From the NCBI GenBank assembly GCA_035546775.1, contig DASZWD010000061.1, positions 1 through 64,000 on the forward strand: a stretch of 64,000 nt of DNA, read 5' to 3'. The position numbers and the translations under genes were made by a program. Source of the stretch: Acidimicrobiales bacterium. Lineage in GTDB: Bacteria; Actinomycetota; Acidimicrobiia; Acidimicrobiales; JACCXE01. Shown here one piece after another: positions 43,563-52,421 of this stretch; positions within the stretch are counted from its first letter, which is position 1, and the number at the start of each line of letters is the position of its first letter. The notes below the pieces were generated by a model. That model had not been told where the DNA came from. It did no database searches and saw nothing but the letters and a program-made list of their open reading frames with translations.

Positions 43563-44545
43563 GGCCCCGAAGTCGTCGTCGTCGTTGCCGGCGGAGCCGT
43601 CGTCGGCGGCGTCGTCGTGGTGACGTGCGTGGTCGTCGTCGCCGGTGCCGCGGTCGTCGTCGTGTGGCGGATGGTGGTCGTGGTGCGCCCCGTCTTCGAC
43701 GTCGTCGTCGTCTCGTTGACGAAGTCGACGGTCGTGGAGGTGGTCGTCGTCGATCCCTGTTTCGTCCGGTCGCACAGGCAGTTGGCGCCCACGAAGATGT
43801 CGATCTGTTTGCCGGTATGGATGTCGACCACGGTGAAGCTGTCGACGGTGCGCCCGCTGGTGACGGCGACGAGCTTCTTGGGGTCGAAGCCGTCCCACTT
43901 CGTGCCGCGGTACTTCGGCGACGACGCCGGCACCGGGGGCGTCAGCGGGCTGAAGGCGGCGCAGCGCACGCGCGGGATGCCCTGCGCGTCGACCATCACC
44001 GCGGTGCCGTGCTGGAGGACGGCCTGGAACGCCGGCGATCGGTTGCCCGAGAACGCATGGTCGGTGACCCGCGTGTCGTTACGCAGGATGACCGAGGTCA
44101 ACTCGCCGACGTAGGTGGTGATGTCCTCGGCCGCAAGTTTCGAGCCGCCGCTCCACGTGAGGTCGCTGTCGGTGTTGAGGGCGTCGACCCACGCCTGGGC
44201 GGTGGCGTCGTGGTCGAGCAGTGACGCCACGGCGGCGTTCGGGTCGCACGCCTGCTGGGATCCCGAACCGCCGTACAGGCCGGCCGTCGTCCCCGCGATC
44301 GAGCGCAGCCCCTGCGTCGACGATCCGCCGGTGGTCCCGGCGACGCCGATCGCCGGCACGGGCGCCAGGGCGACGCTGTGCGTGAACGTGTTCGGCCCGG
44401 ACTCCGTCAGGGCTTCGAGGAAGACGTCGCCGCCTTTGGGATGGAGGCGATCGCCTTGGCTCGCGCCGCCCGACCCGCCGCTACAGGCGGCGGCCGACAG
44501 CAGTACGAGAACCGGCACGAGCAGGCGCAGTCGGGGGCAACGCAC
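43559..44545 (-). CDS. secreted lipoprotein with Thr-rich tail, function unknown
   Basis: The protein has 328 residues. A signal peptide (LRLLVPVLVLLSAAACSGG) ends in a lipobox, so it is probably lipid-anchored. The mature part has repeated Gly/Ser motifs, several cysteines (SQQACDPNA, RVRCAAFSP, ANCLCDRTK) and DTRVTDHAFSGNRSPAFQAV. The last 65 residues are almost pure Thr/Pro/Ala (TTTTS repeats), as in wall-spanning linkers. I recognise no enzymatic motif; a scaffold or wall-associated role is only a guess. GTG 44545 lies eight bases after a TAGTTT hexamer. Confidence 0.72.
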   Translation of the reverse strand: MRCPRLRLLVPVLVLLSAAACSGGSGGASQGDRLHPKGGDVFLEALTESGPNTFTHSVALAPVPAIGVAGTTGGSSTQGLRSIAGTTAGLYGGSGSQQACDPNAAVASLLDHDATAQAWVDALNTDSDLTWSGGSKLAAEDITTYVGELTSVILRNDTRVTDHAFSGNRSPAFQAVLQHGTAVMVDAQGIPRVRCAAFSPLTPPVPASSPKYRGTKWDGFDPKKLVAVTSGRTVDSFTVVDIHTGKQIDIFVGANCLCDRTKQGSTTTTSTTVDFVNETTTTSKTGRTTTTIRHTTTTAAPATTTTHVTTTTPPTTAPPATTTTTSGP

Positions 44546-44553
44546 GACTGCAC

Positions 44554-44559
44554 AAACTA
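44554..44559 (-). promoter_or_regulatory. putative -10 hexamer TAGTTT superimposed on a stop codon
   Basis: On the minus strand the TAG stop of the large membrane protein gene (44559 down to 44557) is also the first half of TAGTTT. The hexamer ends eight bases before GTG 44545. Confidence 0.45.
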
Positions 44560-46887
44560 GATGGCGGGGTGGTCCGATCCCGTGATCGGGCGCCGTTCCG
44601 GCACCACTACGAGGCCGAACGCGACCAGCACGGCGAGGGCCCCGACGGCGCGGCCCTGCGCCGTCGCCGGGTTGCGGTAACGCCAGTTGACGGTGTGGGT
44701 GCCGGATGGGACGACGACGGCCCGGAAGACGCCGTCGGCGCGCAGCACGCGGGTGCGGTGGCCGTCGACGCTCGCCGTCCACCCGCGGTCGTAACGGCCG
44801 GACACGCGCAACACGCTCGTGCCGTCGGCGCGGACGGTGTAGCGCTGCGTGTCGGCCGTGGCGTGCACGAGGTGCACCCGGCCCCTCCCGCCCGCAGGCT
44901 GTGAGAGGCCCTGAACGTAGGCCACGCTCGCGATGTCCTGCGGCGCCTGCTTGAGATGACGCCACACTTCGGCGTCGCTGGCGGGCACGCCGCGCACGAG
45001 CGTCGCCGGTCCGAGCGCGTTCGGCCGGTGCAGGATGCGAACTGGGCCTTCGGTGCCGACGACGGGGTAGGGCAACGGCGTCGTGATCCCGGGGTCGACG
45101 AGCACGGTCGTCACGTCGAGGGCGTCGAGCAGCGGTGAGGTCAGCGCCGGCGCCGTCGTCAGCGGCGGCTCGACGTTGGTCGCCTCGGCGAAGTCGCCGT
45201 GTTGCTCGACGACGTTCATGTAGCGGTCAATGTCCTTGGGAAAGAACACGGCCCAGCCCGACGCGTCGGACAGACGATAGGCGAGCGGCACGTCGGCGAG
45301 CACCGGCGGCAACTGGGTCAACGCCGGCGTGTACCGGATGAGGCGGCCGTGCGCCGCCGCGGCGCGCAGCTGCGCCAGCGGCAAGAGAGCGTCGGACTCG
45401 CGGTGGGCGCCGTACCAGGTGGTGGTGTGGGCCACGCCTTCGGCGAGGACGACGACGGTGGCGAGGCCGAGAGCGGCGCGCGCCGCGTTGCGGCCGCGCA
45501 GATTGGCGGCGACGAACACCAGCGCCGCCAGCACCACGACGAAGGCACAGTCGCTGGCGAAGCGGCGCGCCGGCACGCTCGTCTTCACGATGCCCACGAC
45601 GACGGGCAGGGTGGCGAGTCCGGCGATCGCAATCGCCGCGACGGAAACGGCGCGGCGGGCGTCACGCGCCCGGTCGTAGAGCGCGCTCAGCCCGACGGCA
45701 GCCAGCGGCAGCACGAACCAGCCGAACAGCGAGATCCACCGCCCGGAGTTGCGGAAGTGGTTGTAGCCGGGCACGACGGCGTAGAGCACGCGGTGGATGG
45801 GGCCGACGAAGCTGAGCACGGCCACGGCCGCCGCCGCACCGACCGTCACCGCCACGTCGCGCCGCCGCCGCGCCACGACGATCGCCCCGGCGGCCAGCAT
45901 CAGCGCACCGACGCCGATGAAGGGCGAGTCGACCTCGTATTCGACGTTCTCGACGTGGCCCCAGTTGAAGCCGTCGGGGTGGCGCCACGTCGGCAGGACG
46001 AGGCGGAACACGTCGCCGCTCGGCAGGTGCGTCTGCGTCGTCGACGTCACGGGCTCCTGGGTCCGCAGGATCAGGTTCGACGCCGCCAGCGTCGGAATCA
46101 GGGCTGGCGCCGCGAGCGCGGCCGCCAGGGCCGCCCCGGCACCGATGCGTGCCCCCGCGCGGGCGATAGGGCGCCACCCGCCTCCGGCGGCGAGCGCCAG
46201 CACAACGCCGTAGCCGGCGCAGGCCAGGCTCAGGTAGTAGGCGAACTGGGTGCCCCCGCCGAGCCAGGACATCGCCAGCGGCACACCCATGGCGGCGACA
46301 CCGCGCCATCGGCGCTGCGTCACGGCGTAGTGCGTGCCCGCCAGGGCCAGGCCGCTCCAGCTGATCGACACGAGGTGGCTGAGATGCGTCGACAGGTGCA
46401 CGAGCATGCTGACGACGAAGCCGCCGAGCCCCCCGATGAGCGCGGCGAGAAAACGCGCCCCGAGCCGCCGCGCCAACGCGTACACGCCGATCGCCGCGAT
46501 GACGAGGTGGGCCCACACGAACGCGTTGTAGCCGTCGAACGGTGCGAGGTAGCGATCGAACCACGTCAGCGGATACGTCGTGGAGACATTGCCGTTGGGC
46601 TCGACGCGCACGCCGCCGAGGATGTCGGGGTTCCACTCCGGCACGTGACCCGTCCGCAACTCGCGCCCCGTCCAGGCCCACCACCCGAGGAACTGGAAGG
46701 GCGCGTCGCTCGGAGACGCCACGTGCACGTGAGGCGCCGGCGGCAGGCTGCGCCACGGCTCGACGGCTTCGAGGATGTCGACTTCGAGCAGCGTGCGGCC
46801 CGGCCGGATCGACGGCGCCAACAGCGCAGCGCCCACGACCATGTACACCACCAGCGCCGCCGCCCAGCGCGGCCGCGTGCGCGTCAT
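44557..46887 (-). CDS. YfhO-like polytopic membrane protein, putative GT-C transferase
   Basis: The 776-residue protein has about a dozen hydrophobic helices followed by a large soluble C-terminal region ending near another helix. After the first helix comes LLEVDILEAVEPWRS and a loop with FQFLGWWAWTGRELRTGHVP and YPLTWFDRYLAPFDGYNAFV. This acidic first loop and the following pattern resemble YfhO-family proteins, which use polyprenyl-phosphate sugars to modify wall polymers outside the cell. The function is inferred from the family. ATG 46887 lies eight bases after the epimerase stop, so the gene belongs to the minus-strand operon that begins at 49869. Confidence 0.75.
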   Translation of the reverse strand: MTRTRPRWAAALVVYMVVGAALLAPSIRPGRTLLEVDILEAVEPWRSLPPAPHVHVASPSDAPFQFLGWWAWTGRELRTGHVPEWNPDILGGVRVEPNGNVSTTYPLTWFDRYLAPFDGYNAFVWAHLVIAAIGVYALARRLGARFLAALIGGLGGFVVSMLVHLSTHLSHLVSISWSGLALAGTHYAVTQRRWRGVAAMGVPLAMSWLGGGTQFAYYLSLACAGYGVVLALAAGGGWRPIARAGARIGAGAALAAALAAPALIPTLAASNLILRTQEPVTSTTQTHLPSGDVFRLVLPTWRHPDGFNWGHVENVEYEVDSPFIGVGALMLAAGAIVVARRRRDVAVTVGAAAAVAVLSFVGPIHRVLYAVVPGYNHFRNSGRWISLFGWFVLPLAAVGLSALYDRARDARRAVSVAAIAIAGLATLPVVVGIVKTSVPARRFASDCAFVVVLAALVFVAANLRGRNAARAALGLATVVVLAEGVAHTTTWYGAHRESDALLPLAQLRAAAAHGRLIRYTPALTQLPPVLADVPLAYRLSDASGWAVFFPKDIDRYMNVVEQHGDFAEATNVEPPLTTAPALTSPLLDALDVTTVLVDPGITTPLPYPVVGTEGPVRILHRPNALGPATLVRGVPASDAEVWRHLKQAPQDIASVAYVQGLSQPAGGRGRVHLVHATADTQRYTVRADGTSVLRVSGRYDRGWTASVDGHRTRVLRADGVFRAVVVPSGTHTVNWRYRNPATAQGRAVGALAVLVAFGLVVVPERRPITGSDHPAI

Positions 46888-46895
46888 GCGCCGGA

Positions 46896-47930
46896 TCAGA
46901 TCGTCCCGTCGTGCACGGCCTGCACGATCCACGGCACCACTTCGTCGAGCATCTCGTCGAGCGTGGTGGTGGCTTCGAAGCCGAGGACGCGCTTGGCCTT
47001 CTCGACCGACGGCACGCGCCTGGCGACGTCGTGTTCGAAGCCCGGATCGCTGACGAAGCTGAAGGGCTTGGCGCCGCCGTGCACCTTGTTCCAGATCACT
47101 TCGGCGAGTTGGAGCACCGTCGTCGACTCGGCCGTCGACAGGTTGAAGTCGTCGTTGCGGGCGTCGGGATGCGACATCGCCGTCACGATCCCGCGCGCCA
47201 GGTCGCCGCCATAGGTGTAGTGCCGAACCTGGCTGCCGTCGCCCAGGATGTGCAGCGGGTCCTGTCCCTTGACCGTCTTCTGCACGAGGTCGGGCACGAC
47301 GTGGCTCATGGCCAGCTTCACGTTCCCCGACATCACGTCGACGTCACCGAGGGCGCGGCGCTCGCCGATACCGACGCAGTTGAACGGCCGCACGATCGTG
47401 TACGGCAGCTGGTACTGGTCCCACGCGGCGCGGGCGTAGTACTCGACGGCCAGCTTCTGGAAGCCGTAAGACGACAGCGGCGGCGGGATCTTGCGCTCGT
47501 CGCCCTCGGTCGAGGGCCAGTGGTCCGTCGACTCGAACACCATCGACGAGCTCATATACGTCACCTTTTGAAGCCGACCAGCCTTGTGCGCTTCGATGGC
47601 GGCGTCACACGTCGTCGCCATGATCCGCTCGTTGGCGGCCAACAGGTCGTAGGCGTAGGTGTGGAAGTACGAGATGCCGCCGATGAGGGCGGCACCGGCG
47701 ATGAGGTGGTCGACGTCCATCAGCGTCTCGGTCATGAGGTCGATGTCGCGGCAGTCGCCCTCGATGAAGGTGTAGTTGGCGTCGCTGTCGTAGCTCTTGG
47801 TGACGCGGCCGTACTTGCTGAGGTTGTCGATGCCCACGACGCGGTAGCCGCGGCTCAACAACTCCTCGACGATGTAGCCGCCGATGAACCCGGCTGAACC
47901 GGTGACGAGAACGGACTCCTGCTCGGTCAC
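46896..47930 (-). CDS. NAD-dependent sugar epimerase/dehydratase
   Basis: This is an extended SDR of 344 residues. It has VLVTGSAGFIGGYIVEELLS, IDNLSKYGRVTKSYDSD, MSSSMVFESTDHWPS, the catalytic tyrosine in LSSYGFQKLAVEYY and IVRPFNCVGIGERRALGDVD. It is not close to RmlB or UXS; the substrate is unknown. GTG 47930 overlaps the stop of the upstream GT2 gene (GTGA), and GGAAG lies a few bases before the start. The order dehydrogenase - GT2 - epimerase suggests it makes a sugar used by the neighbouring transferase (inference). Confidence 0.82.
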   Translation of the reverse strand: MTEQESVLVTGSAGFIGGYIVEELLSRGYRVVGIDNLSKYGRVTKSYDSDANYTFIEGDCRDIDLMTETLMDVDHLIAGAALIGGISYFHTYAYDLLAANERIMATTCDAAIEAHKAGRLQKVTYMSSSMVFESTDHWPSTEGDERKIPPPLSSYGFQKLAVEYYARAAWDQYQLPYTIVRPFNCVGIGERRALGDVDVMSGNVKLAMSHVVPDLVQKTVKGQDPLHILGDGSQVRHYTYGGDLARGIVTAMSHPDARNDDFNLSTAESTTVLQLAEVIWNKVHGGAKPFSFVSDPGFEHDVARRVPSVEKAKRVLGFEATTTLDEMLDEVVPWIVQAVHDGTI

Positions 47931-48685
47931 GAAACTGCTTCCTTTCGCGCGGCCTTGGCCCGCACTTGGTCGAGGGTGAGCTGGGGTCCGAAGGCGAAGC
48001 GGTACCAGCGCAAATAGCGCGGCAGCCACGCCGCCATCTTGAAGTTGCTGACGCCGAAGGTGCGGTCGAGCCAGATCGTGGGTAGCTCGGCGATCGGCAG
48101 GCGCAGCCGGCGCGCCTTGGCCACGAGTTCGAGGCCGACCTCGAAGCCGTCGTCGGAGTCGATGCCGACGTCCTGCACGAACCGGCGGTTGTACGCCTTG
48201 AACGAGTTGGTGGCGTCGTGCGTTCCCGCGCGGGCGAGCGTGTACAGCGAGCGGCCCGCGGCGCGCGACAAGAAGCTCTTGAACGCCGGCCCACCCACCT
48301 GCTGGCCGCCGCGCATGTAGCGCGACGCCGCCGCAATTACGACGCCGCGCTCGACCAGACGGGTCAACTGGTCGATCTGCTGCGGGTCGTCACACCCGTC
48401 GGCCATCGTCACGACGACGACCTCGGCGCGCGCCGCGTCGATGCCAAAACGAATGGCGCGGGCGGGACCGCGCCCGTACGTGTTCACCGTCGGCAGCAGC
48501 CGCGCCTCGCTGCGGGCGTACTTCTCGAGATAGGGCATGGTCGAGTCGTCGGCGCTGTCGACGACGACGAGCACCTCGCAGGGCAGCGTCACGGCTTCGA
48601 AGATGCGGTCGAGGTGCGGCAGGATCGCCTCGCCCTCTTCGTAGGCGGTGACGACGACTGAAACCCGCGGCTCGGCCGATGTCAT
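47927..48685 (-). CDS. family 2 glycosyltransferase
   Basis: The 252-residue GT2 enzyme has VSVVVTAYEEGEAILPHLD, VLVVVDSADDSTMPYLEKYA and YGRGPARAIRFGIDAA. The metal motif is VVTMADGCDDPQQID, and the downstream part has RAGTHDATNSFKAYNRRFV and IWLDRTFGVSNFKM. These features resemble polyprenyl-phosphate or cytoplasmic transferases of the DPM1 branch. ATG 48685 overlaps the stop of the dehydrogenase (ATGA), and its own stop overlaps the epimerase start. Confidence 0.83.
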   Translation of the reverse strand: MTSAEPRVSVVVTAYEEGEAILPHLDRIFEAVTLPCEVLVVVDSADDSTMPYLEKYARSEARLLPTVNTYGRGPARAIRFGIDAARAEVVVVTMADGCDDPQQIDQLTRLVERGVVIAAASRYMRGGQQVGGPAFKSFLSRAAGRSLYTLARAGTHDATNSFKAYNRRFVQDVGIDSDDGFEVGLELVAKARRLRLPIAELPTIWLDRTFGVSNFKMAAWLPRYLRWYRFAFGPQLTLDQVRAKAARKEAVS

Positions 48686-49869
48686 ATACGCGTGCCGTTG
48701 CCCGTGAAGCCCCACACGTCGACGAGCGGTGTTGGCGTGCGGAGGTCGCGGTACTCGGGGTGGGGTGCAGCGAGTACGAGGACGTCGGCGACGCGCAGTA
48801 CGTCCTCGAGCGGGACGAGCGACGCGTCGGTCGTGACGTAGGGGTCGGTGCACACGACTTGGCGCGCCTTGAAGCGCAGGATCCGGCGCAGCTTGTAGGC
48901 AAGCGAGTCGCGCACGTCGTCGCTGCCGCCCTTGAACGCCATGCCGAGGATGCCGACCGTGGCACCGGCGAGGTCGAAGGACTCCTCCATCTTCGAAACG
49001 ATGTAAAGCGGCAGCCCCTCGTTCACCATCATCGACGCGTGGCCGAGAACGAAGTTGTTGTTGTTGAAGGCCGCGAGCTGCATCGTGTCTTTGAGCAGGC
49101 ACGGGCCGGCCGCGAACCCGGGACCGGGCAGGTCGTTGGCGCGCGGATAGTCGAACATCATGGCGGCGCGAATCCGGCCGAAGTCGAGGCCGAAGTCGTT
49201 GGCGATCATGAACAACTGGTTGGCAGTGGCGAACTTGATGTAGCGCCACGTGTTGGTGAACAGCTTCGCCAACTCGGCTTCTTCGGGTGACAGCGGCACC
49301 GTCGAGGCCGTCAACGCGCCGAATAGCTTCTCGGCGCGCTCCTGGCCCCGCTCGCTGCGACTGGCGACGATCTGGGGCAGGTCGAACAGCTCCTTGAGCG
49401 CCGCGCCCTCCGCGATGCGCTCGGGGCAGAACGCCACTGCGACGTCGACGCCGAGACGCTCGATGAGCTTCTCCACCATGGCGGTGACGCCGGGATACAG
49501 CGTCGAGCGCAGCACGAGGAGCTGGCCGTCGCGCAGGTGGGGCGCCAACGCTTCGACGGCATCGGGCACCGCCGTCGGCCGCGGGTCGAGGTGCTCATCG
49601 ACAGGCGTGCCGATGACGACGATGACGTTCTCGGCGCGCGCCACGTCGGCCGGGTCCATGGTGGCCACGAGGTTGCTGCCGACGCGAGCCAATACGTCCT
49701 CGGCGCCATCTTCCTGGAACGGCATCTCGCCGCGCGTCACCTGGTCGACGGCCGCGGCGTTCACGTCGTAGAGCGCCACCGAGAGCCCACGATCGGCGAA
49801 CGCCAGCCCCAGTGGCAGGCCGACCCGCCCGCAGCCACCGACGATGACCAGGTCCAGGTCGAACGGCAT
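48682..49869 (-). CDS. nucleotide-sugar dehydrogenase, UDP-ManNAc dehydrogenase (WecC)-like
   Basis: The 395-residue protein belongs to the UDP-glucose/UDP-ManNAc dehydrogenase family but is distinct from ugd at 23001. Its NAD motif is DLVIVGGCGRVGLPLGLAFAD, an unusual Cys-Gly-Arg version of the common GxGYVGLP. It has VIVVIGTPVDEHLDPRPTA, AELAKLFTNTWRYIKFATAN, the catalytic cysteine in AAGPCLLKDTMQLA and ILGMAFKGGSDDVRDSLAYK. It probably makes a uronic acid sugar, perhaps UDP-ManNAcA, but the substrate is not proven. ATG 49869 lies six bases after a TAGAAT hexamer. Confidence 0.84.
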   Translation of the reverse strand: MPFDLDLVIVGGCGRVGLPLGLAFADRGLSVALYDVNAAAVDQVTRGEMPFQEDGAEDVLARVGSNLVATMDPADVARAENVIVVIGTPVDEHLDPRPTAVPDAVEALAPHLRDGQLLVLRSTLYPGVTAMVEKLIERLGVDVAVAFCPERIAEGAALKELFDLPQIVASRSERGQERAEKLFGALTASTVPLSPEEAELAKLFTNTWRYIKFATANQLFMIANDFGLDFGRIRAAMMFDYPRANDLPGPGFAAGPCLLKDTMQLAAFNNNNFVLGHASMMVNEGLPLYIVSKMEESFDLAGATVGILGMAFKGGSDDVRDSLAYKLRRILRFKARQVVCTDPYVTTDASLVPLEDVLRVADVLVLAAPHPEYRDLRTPTPLVDVWGFTGNGTRI

Positions 49870-49875
49870 CGCCGG

Positions 49876-49881
49876 ATTCTA
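49876..49881 (-). promoter_or_regulatory. putative -10 hexamer TAGAAT of the minus-strand envelope operon
   Basis: TAGAAT, close to the consensus TATAAT, ends six bases before ATG 49869. It would drive the genes from the dehydrogenase down to the membrane protein at 44557. On the plus strand its TA continues as TACGAG. Confidence 0.6.
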
Positions 49882-49924
49882 CGAGATGGTCCGATGCGAC
49901 CTCATGATCGGTCCGCCAGCAAAT

Positions 49925-51571
49925 ATGGCGCTCGTGGCGAGGCCGACGAAGACGTGGACGTGGCTGCACGCCGCCTCGTTGGTGCTCGTCCTCATCGTGC
50001 TCGTCGTGGCGAACCGCGGGCAGTGGTTCTTCGGCGACGAGTGGGATTTCATCTTGCGTCGGGGCCTGCACCACGCGCAGTACGGCCTGCTGCGACCCCA
50101 CAACGAGCACTGGAGCACGCTGCCGATCCTGTGGTGGCGCGCCACCTACAGCGTGTACCACCTCCACACGTACTGGCCGTACCTCTTCGGGCTCTTCGCC
50201 ACCCACCTCGTCGTCGTGCACGCGGCGTGGCGGCTGATGCGCCGATCGCAGGTGGGAGCGCCGCTGGCCACGGGCGTCGCGCTGGTGCTGGGCCTCTTCG
50301 GTGCCGGATCGGAGAACTTGAGCTGGGCGTTCCAGGTCGGCTTCGTCGGCTCGCTCGCCGCTGGGCTGCTGCTTCTGTTGCTCGTCGACGACACCGGCGA
50401 GCGCCGGCGCGTGGCGCTGGTGGCGACCGGGGCCGTCGCGTCGCTGATGCTGTCGGGCATCTCCGTCGTGATGGTCGTCGCCGTCGGCTTGGCCGCCCTG
50501 GCGCGTTGGGGCTGGCGCAAGGCCGCGGCCATGACCGCGCCGGCGGCCGCGGTGTACCTCGTGTGGCTGAAGTTCTGCGGACGCGTCGGACTCGAGGGCG
50601 GGACCTCGGCGCTGCACGGCGGCCCGGGCGACATCCCGCGCTACGTGTGGGGCGGCATGGCGGCGACGCTGGGAGCGCCGTTCAAGAGCCAGCACATCGG
50701 TGACGCGTTGCTCGTCGCCCTGCTCGTCGTGGTCGTCGTGCGCGGCGCCGACTGGTGGCGGCGCGCGCCGCTGGTCCTGGCGCTGGCCGCCGCGAGCCCG
50801 ATCATGCTGGCGGTGATCTCGCAGGGCCGTGGCGCCGTCCAGAGCCCGGCCGCACCCCGCTACTTGTATCTCTGCGCAGCGATGCTGCTCCCGCTGATTG
50901 CCTTCGCCGCCCAGCAAGTGGTGCGCGACGACACGCCGCGCGTGGCCCTGGCGCTGGTCGCCTGCGCGCTGCTGACCGGCCTCGGCACCAACGAGTTGTT
51001 CGACAGCCTGCACTTCGACCGCAACGTCGAACTCACGCTGCGGGGCCAGATGCTGGCCGCGCTGTCGCTGGGCGGCGAGCACCTCGTGAGCCAGTTCCCC
51101 GAATTCAGCTACGCCCGCGACGTGAGCATCGCCGACCTGCGTCGGCTCCAGCGCCGCGGTGACCTCCCGGCGTTCACGCCCAACGTCGCCAACCTCGCGT
51201 GGGCCCGTCTCGGCACCGAGGTCGCGCCCGGTGCGCCGACCGACGCTGTGGGGAGCGCCGCCGCCGCACTGACGACGCCCCGCCGCGCCAAGGTGCAGCC
51301 CCGCGGCGACTGCTTTGTCGTCGACCCGCACGGTTTTCCCGTCATGATCACGCGTGTGCCGAGCATCGCCGACGCCGTGATCTCGGTGACGACGCGCGCG
51401 GCCACCGGAGTCGACGCTTTCGTTCCCTACGCCGGAGGCGGCCGCGCCGGGCCGCGCTCGTTCGCCGGCAGCGGCGCCGCGCCCGTCGTGGTGCACGACA
51501 GCGTCGCCGGCCCTTTGCTGCTGCAGTGGAACGGGACCGCAACGGTGTGCGGGGTGACGTGGCAGAAGTAG
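49925..51571 (+). CDS. polytopic membrane protein, putative GT-C glycosyltransferase
   Basis: The function is not certain. From ATG 49925 the protein has 548 residues, with about nine to ten hydrophobic helices in the first 370 and a soluble C-terminal part. After the first helix comes RGQWFFGDEWDFILRR; an acidic DE/D motif in the first external loop is the usual catalytic mark of GT-C transferases, which use polyprenyl-phosphate sugars. It lies among transferase genes, which fits. Earlier in-frame starts (49886, 49904) are possible. I prefer 49925 because the N-terminus then begins just before the first helix. The next gene starts inside its last codons. Confidence 0.68.
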   Translation: MALVARPTKTWTWLHAASLVLVLIVLVVANRGQWFFGDEWDFILRRGLHHAQYGLLRPHNEHWSTLPILWWRATYSVYHLHTYWPYLFGLFATHLVVVHAAWRLMRRSQVGAPLATGVALVLGLFGAGSENLSWAFQVGFVGSLAAGLLLLLLVDDTGERRRVALVATGAVASLMLSGISVVMVVAVGLAALARWGWRKAAAMTAPAAAVYLVWLKFCGRVGLEGGTSALHGGPGDIPRYVWGGMAATLGAPFKSQHIGDALLVALLVVVVVRGADWWRRAPLVLALAAASPIMLAVISQGRGAVQSPAAPRYLYLCAAMLLPLIAFAAQQVVRDDTPRVALALVACALLTGLGTNELFDSLHFDRNVELTLRGQMLAALSLGGEHLVSQFPEFSYARDVSIADLRRLQRRGDLPAFTPNVANLAWARLGTEVAPGAPTDAVGSAAAALTTPRRAKVQPRGDCFVVDPHGFPVMITRVPSIADAVISVTTRAATGVDAFVPYAGGGRAGPRSFAGSGAAPVVVHDSVAGPLLLQWNGTATVCGVTWQK

Positions 51572-52410
51572 ACGTCGTCATCGTCACCTACGGCGGCGGC
51601 GCCGACCTGCCGGCCTGCGTCGCCGCCGTGCGGGCGCAGGGTCCGGTCGTCGCACGCATCGTCGTGATCGACAACGCGTCGCCCGACGACACCGCGGCGC
51701 GTGCCGAGGCGATCGGCGGCGTCGAAGTCGTGCACAACCCCCGCAATGTCGGATACGCGGCCGCGATGAACCAGGGCTACGCCCTGACCCACGCGCCGTA
51801 TCTGCTGTCCCTCAACGCCGACTGCGAATTGGGTGACGGCTACGTCGCAGCGTGCGTCGCGGCGCTCACGGCGAACGATCGCGTCGCGGCGGTCACCGGC
51901 GTGCTGCGCCTGCCCGACGGTCGCGTGGACTCGACGGGCATCGAGTTCGACGGCGCGTACCGCGCCCGCGATCGCGACCGGCACGCCCCGGTGCCCTCGA
52001 CCGACGCGCCCTTCGGCGTATCCGGCGCGGCGGCGCTGTGGCGGCGCGCCGCCCTCGACGCCATCGGCCCCAAGCCGTGGTGGGAGTGGCTCTTCGTCTA
52101 CTGGGACGACGTCGAGATCGCCTGGCGGCTGCGCGACCACGGCTGGAGCTTCGCCTGCGTCCCGGGCGCTAGCGCCGTCCACCGCCGCGGCAGCGACACC
52201 GCCGATCCCGATTTCGTCGAGTCGCAGTCGCTGCGCAACCGCCTGGCCACGATCGCCCGCCACACCGGCCGCGCCGGTCTCGTGCACCCGCGCAGCGCCG
52301 CGGTCAGCGTGTTCACGATCGCCCGACTGGCGCTGCGTCACCCGCAGGCGCTGCGCCGCGCCCGGCCACTCACCGCGGTGAGGGTCGGGCTGGCCGAGCG
52401 CATCCAATAG
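51559..52410 (+). CDS. family 2 glycosyltransferase
   Basis: The 283-residue GT2 enzyme has VDVVIVTYGGGADLPACVAA, IVVIDNASPDDTAARAEA, NVGYAAAMNQGYAL and LLSLNADCELGDGYV. WWEWLFVYWDDVEIAWRLRDHG is the acceptor-side acidic motif. Its closest pattern is the rhamnosyltransferase-like WbbL group. GTG 51559 overlaps the preceding gene by 13 bases in another frame. The TAG stop at 52408 forms part of a -10-like hexamer for the next gene. Confidence 0.82.
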   Translation: MAEVDVVIVTYGGGADLPACVAAVRAQGPVVARIVVIDNASPDDTAARAEAIGGVEVVHNPRNVGYAAAMNQGYALTHAPYLLSLNADCELGDGYVAACVAALTANDRVAAVTGVLRLPDGRVDSTGIEFDGAYRARDRDRHAPVPSTDAPFGVSGAAALWRRAALDAIGPKPWWEWLFVYWDDVEIAWRLRDHGWSFACVPGASAVHRRGSDTADPDFVESQSLRNRLATIARHTGRAGLVHPRSAAVSVFTIARLALRHPQALRRARPLTAVRVGLAERIQ

Positions 52411-52413
52411 GGT
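52408..52413 (+). promoter_or_regulatory. putative -10 hexamer TAGGGT superimposed on a stop codon
   Basis: The TAG stop of the glycosyltransferase (52408-52410) is the first half of TAGGGT. The hexamer ends eight bases before ATG 52422. Confidence 0.45.
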
Positions 52414-52421
52414 CCACGCCC

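Noticed and set aside
49595-51496. Long minus-strand open frame (633 codons) opposite the membrane protein gene
   Set aside because: The composition is His/Arg/Gln-rich with no hydrophobic or catalytic pattern, while the plus strand gives regular membrane helices.
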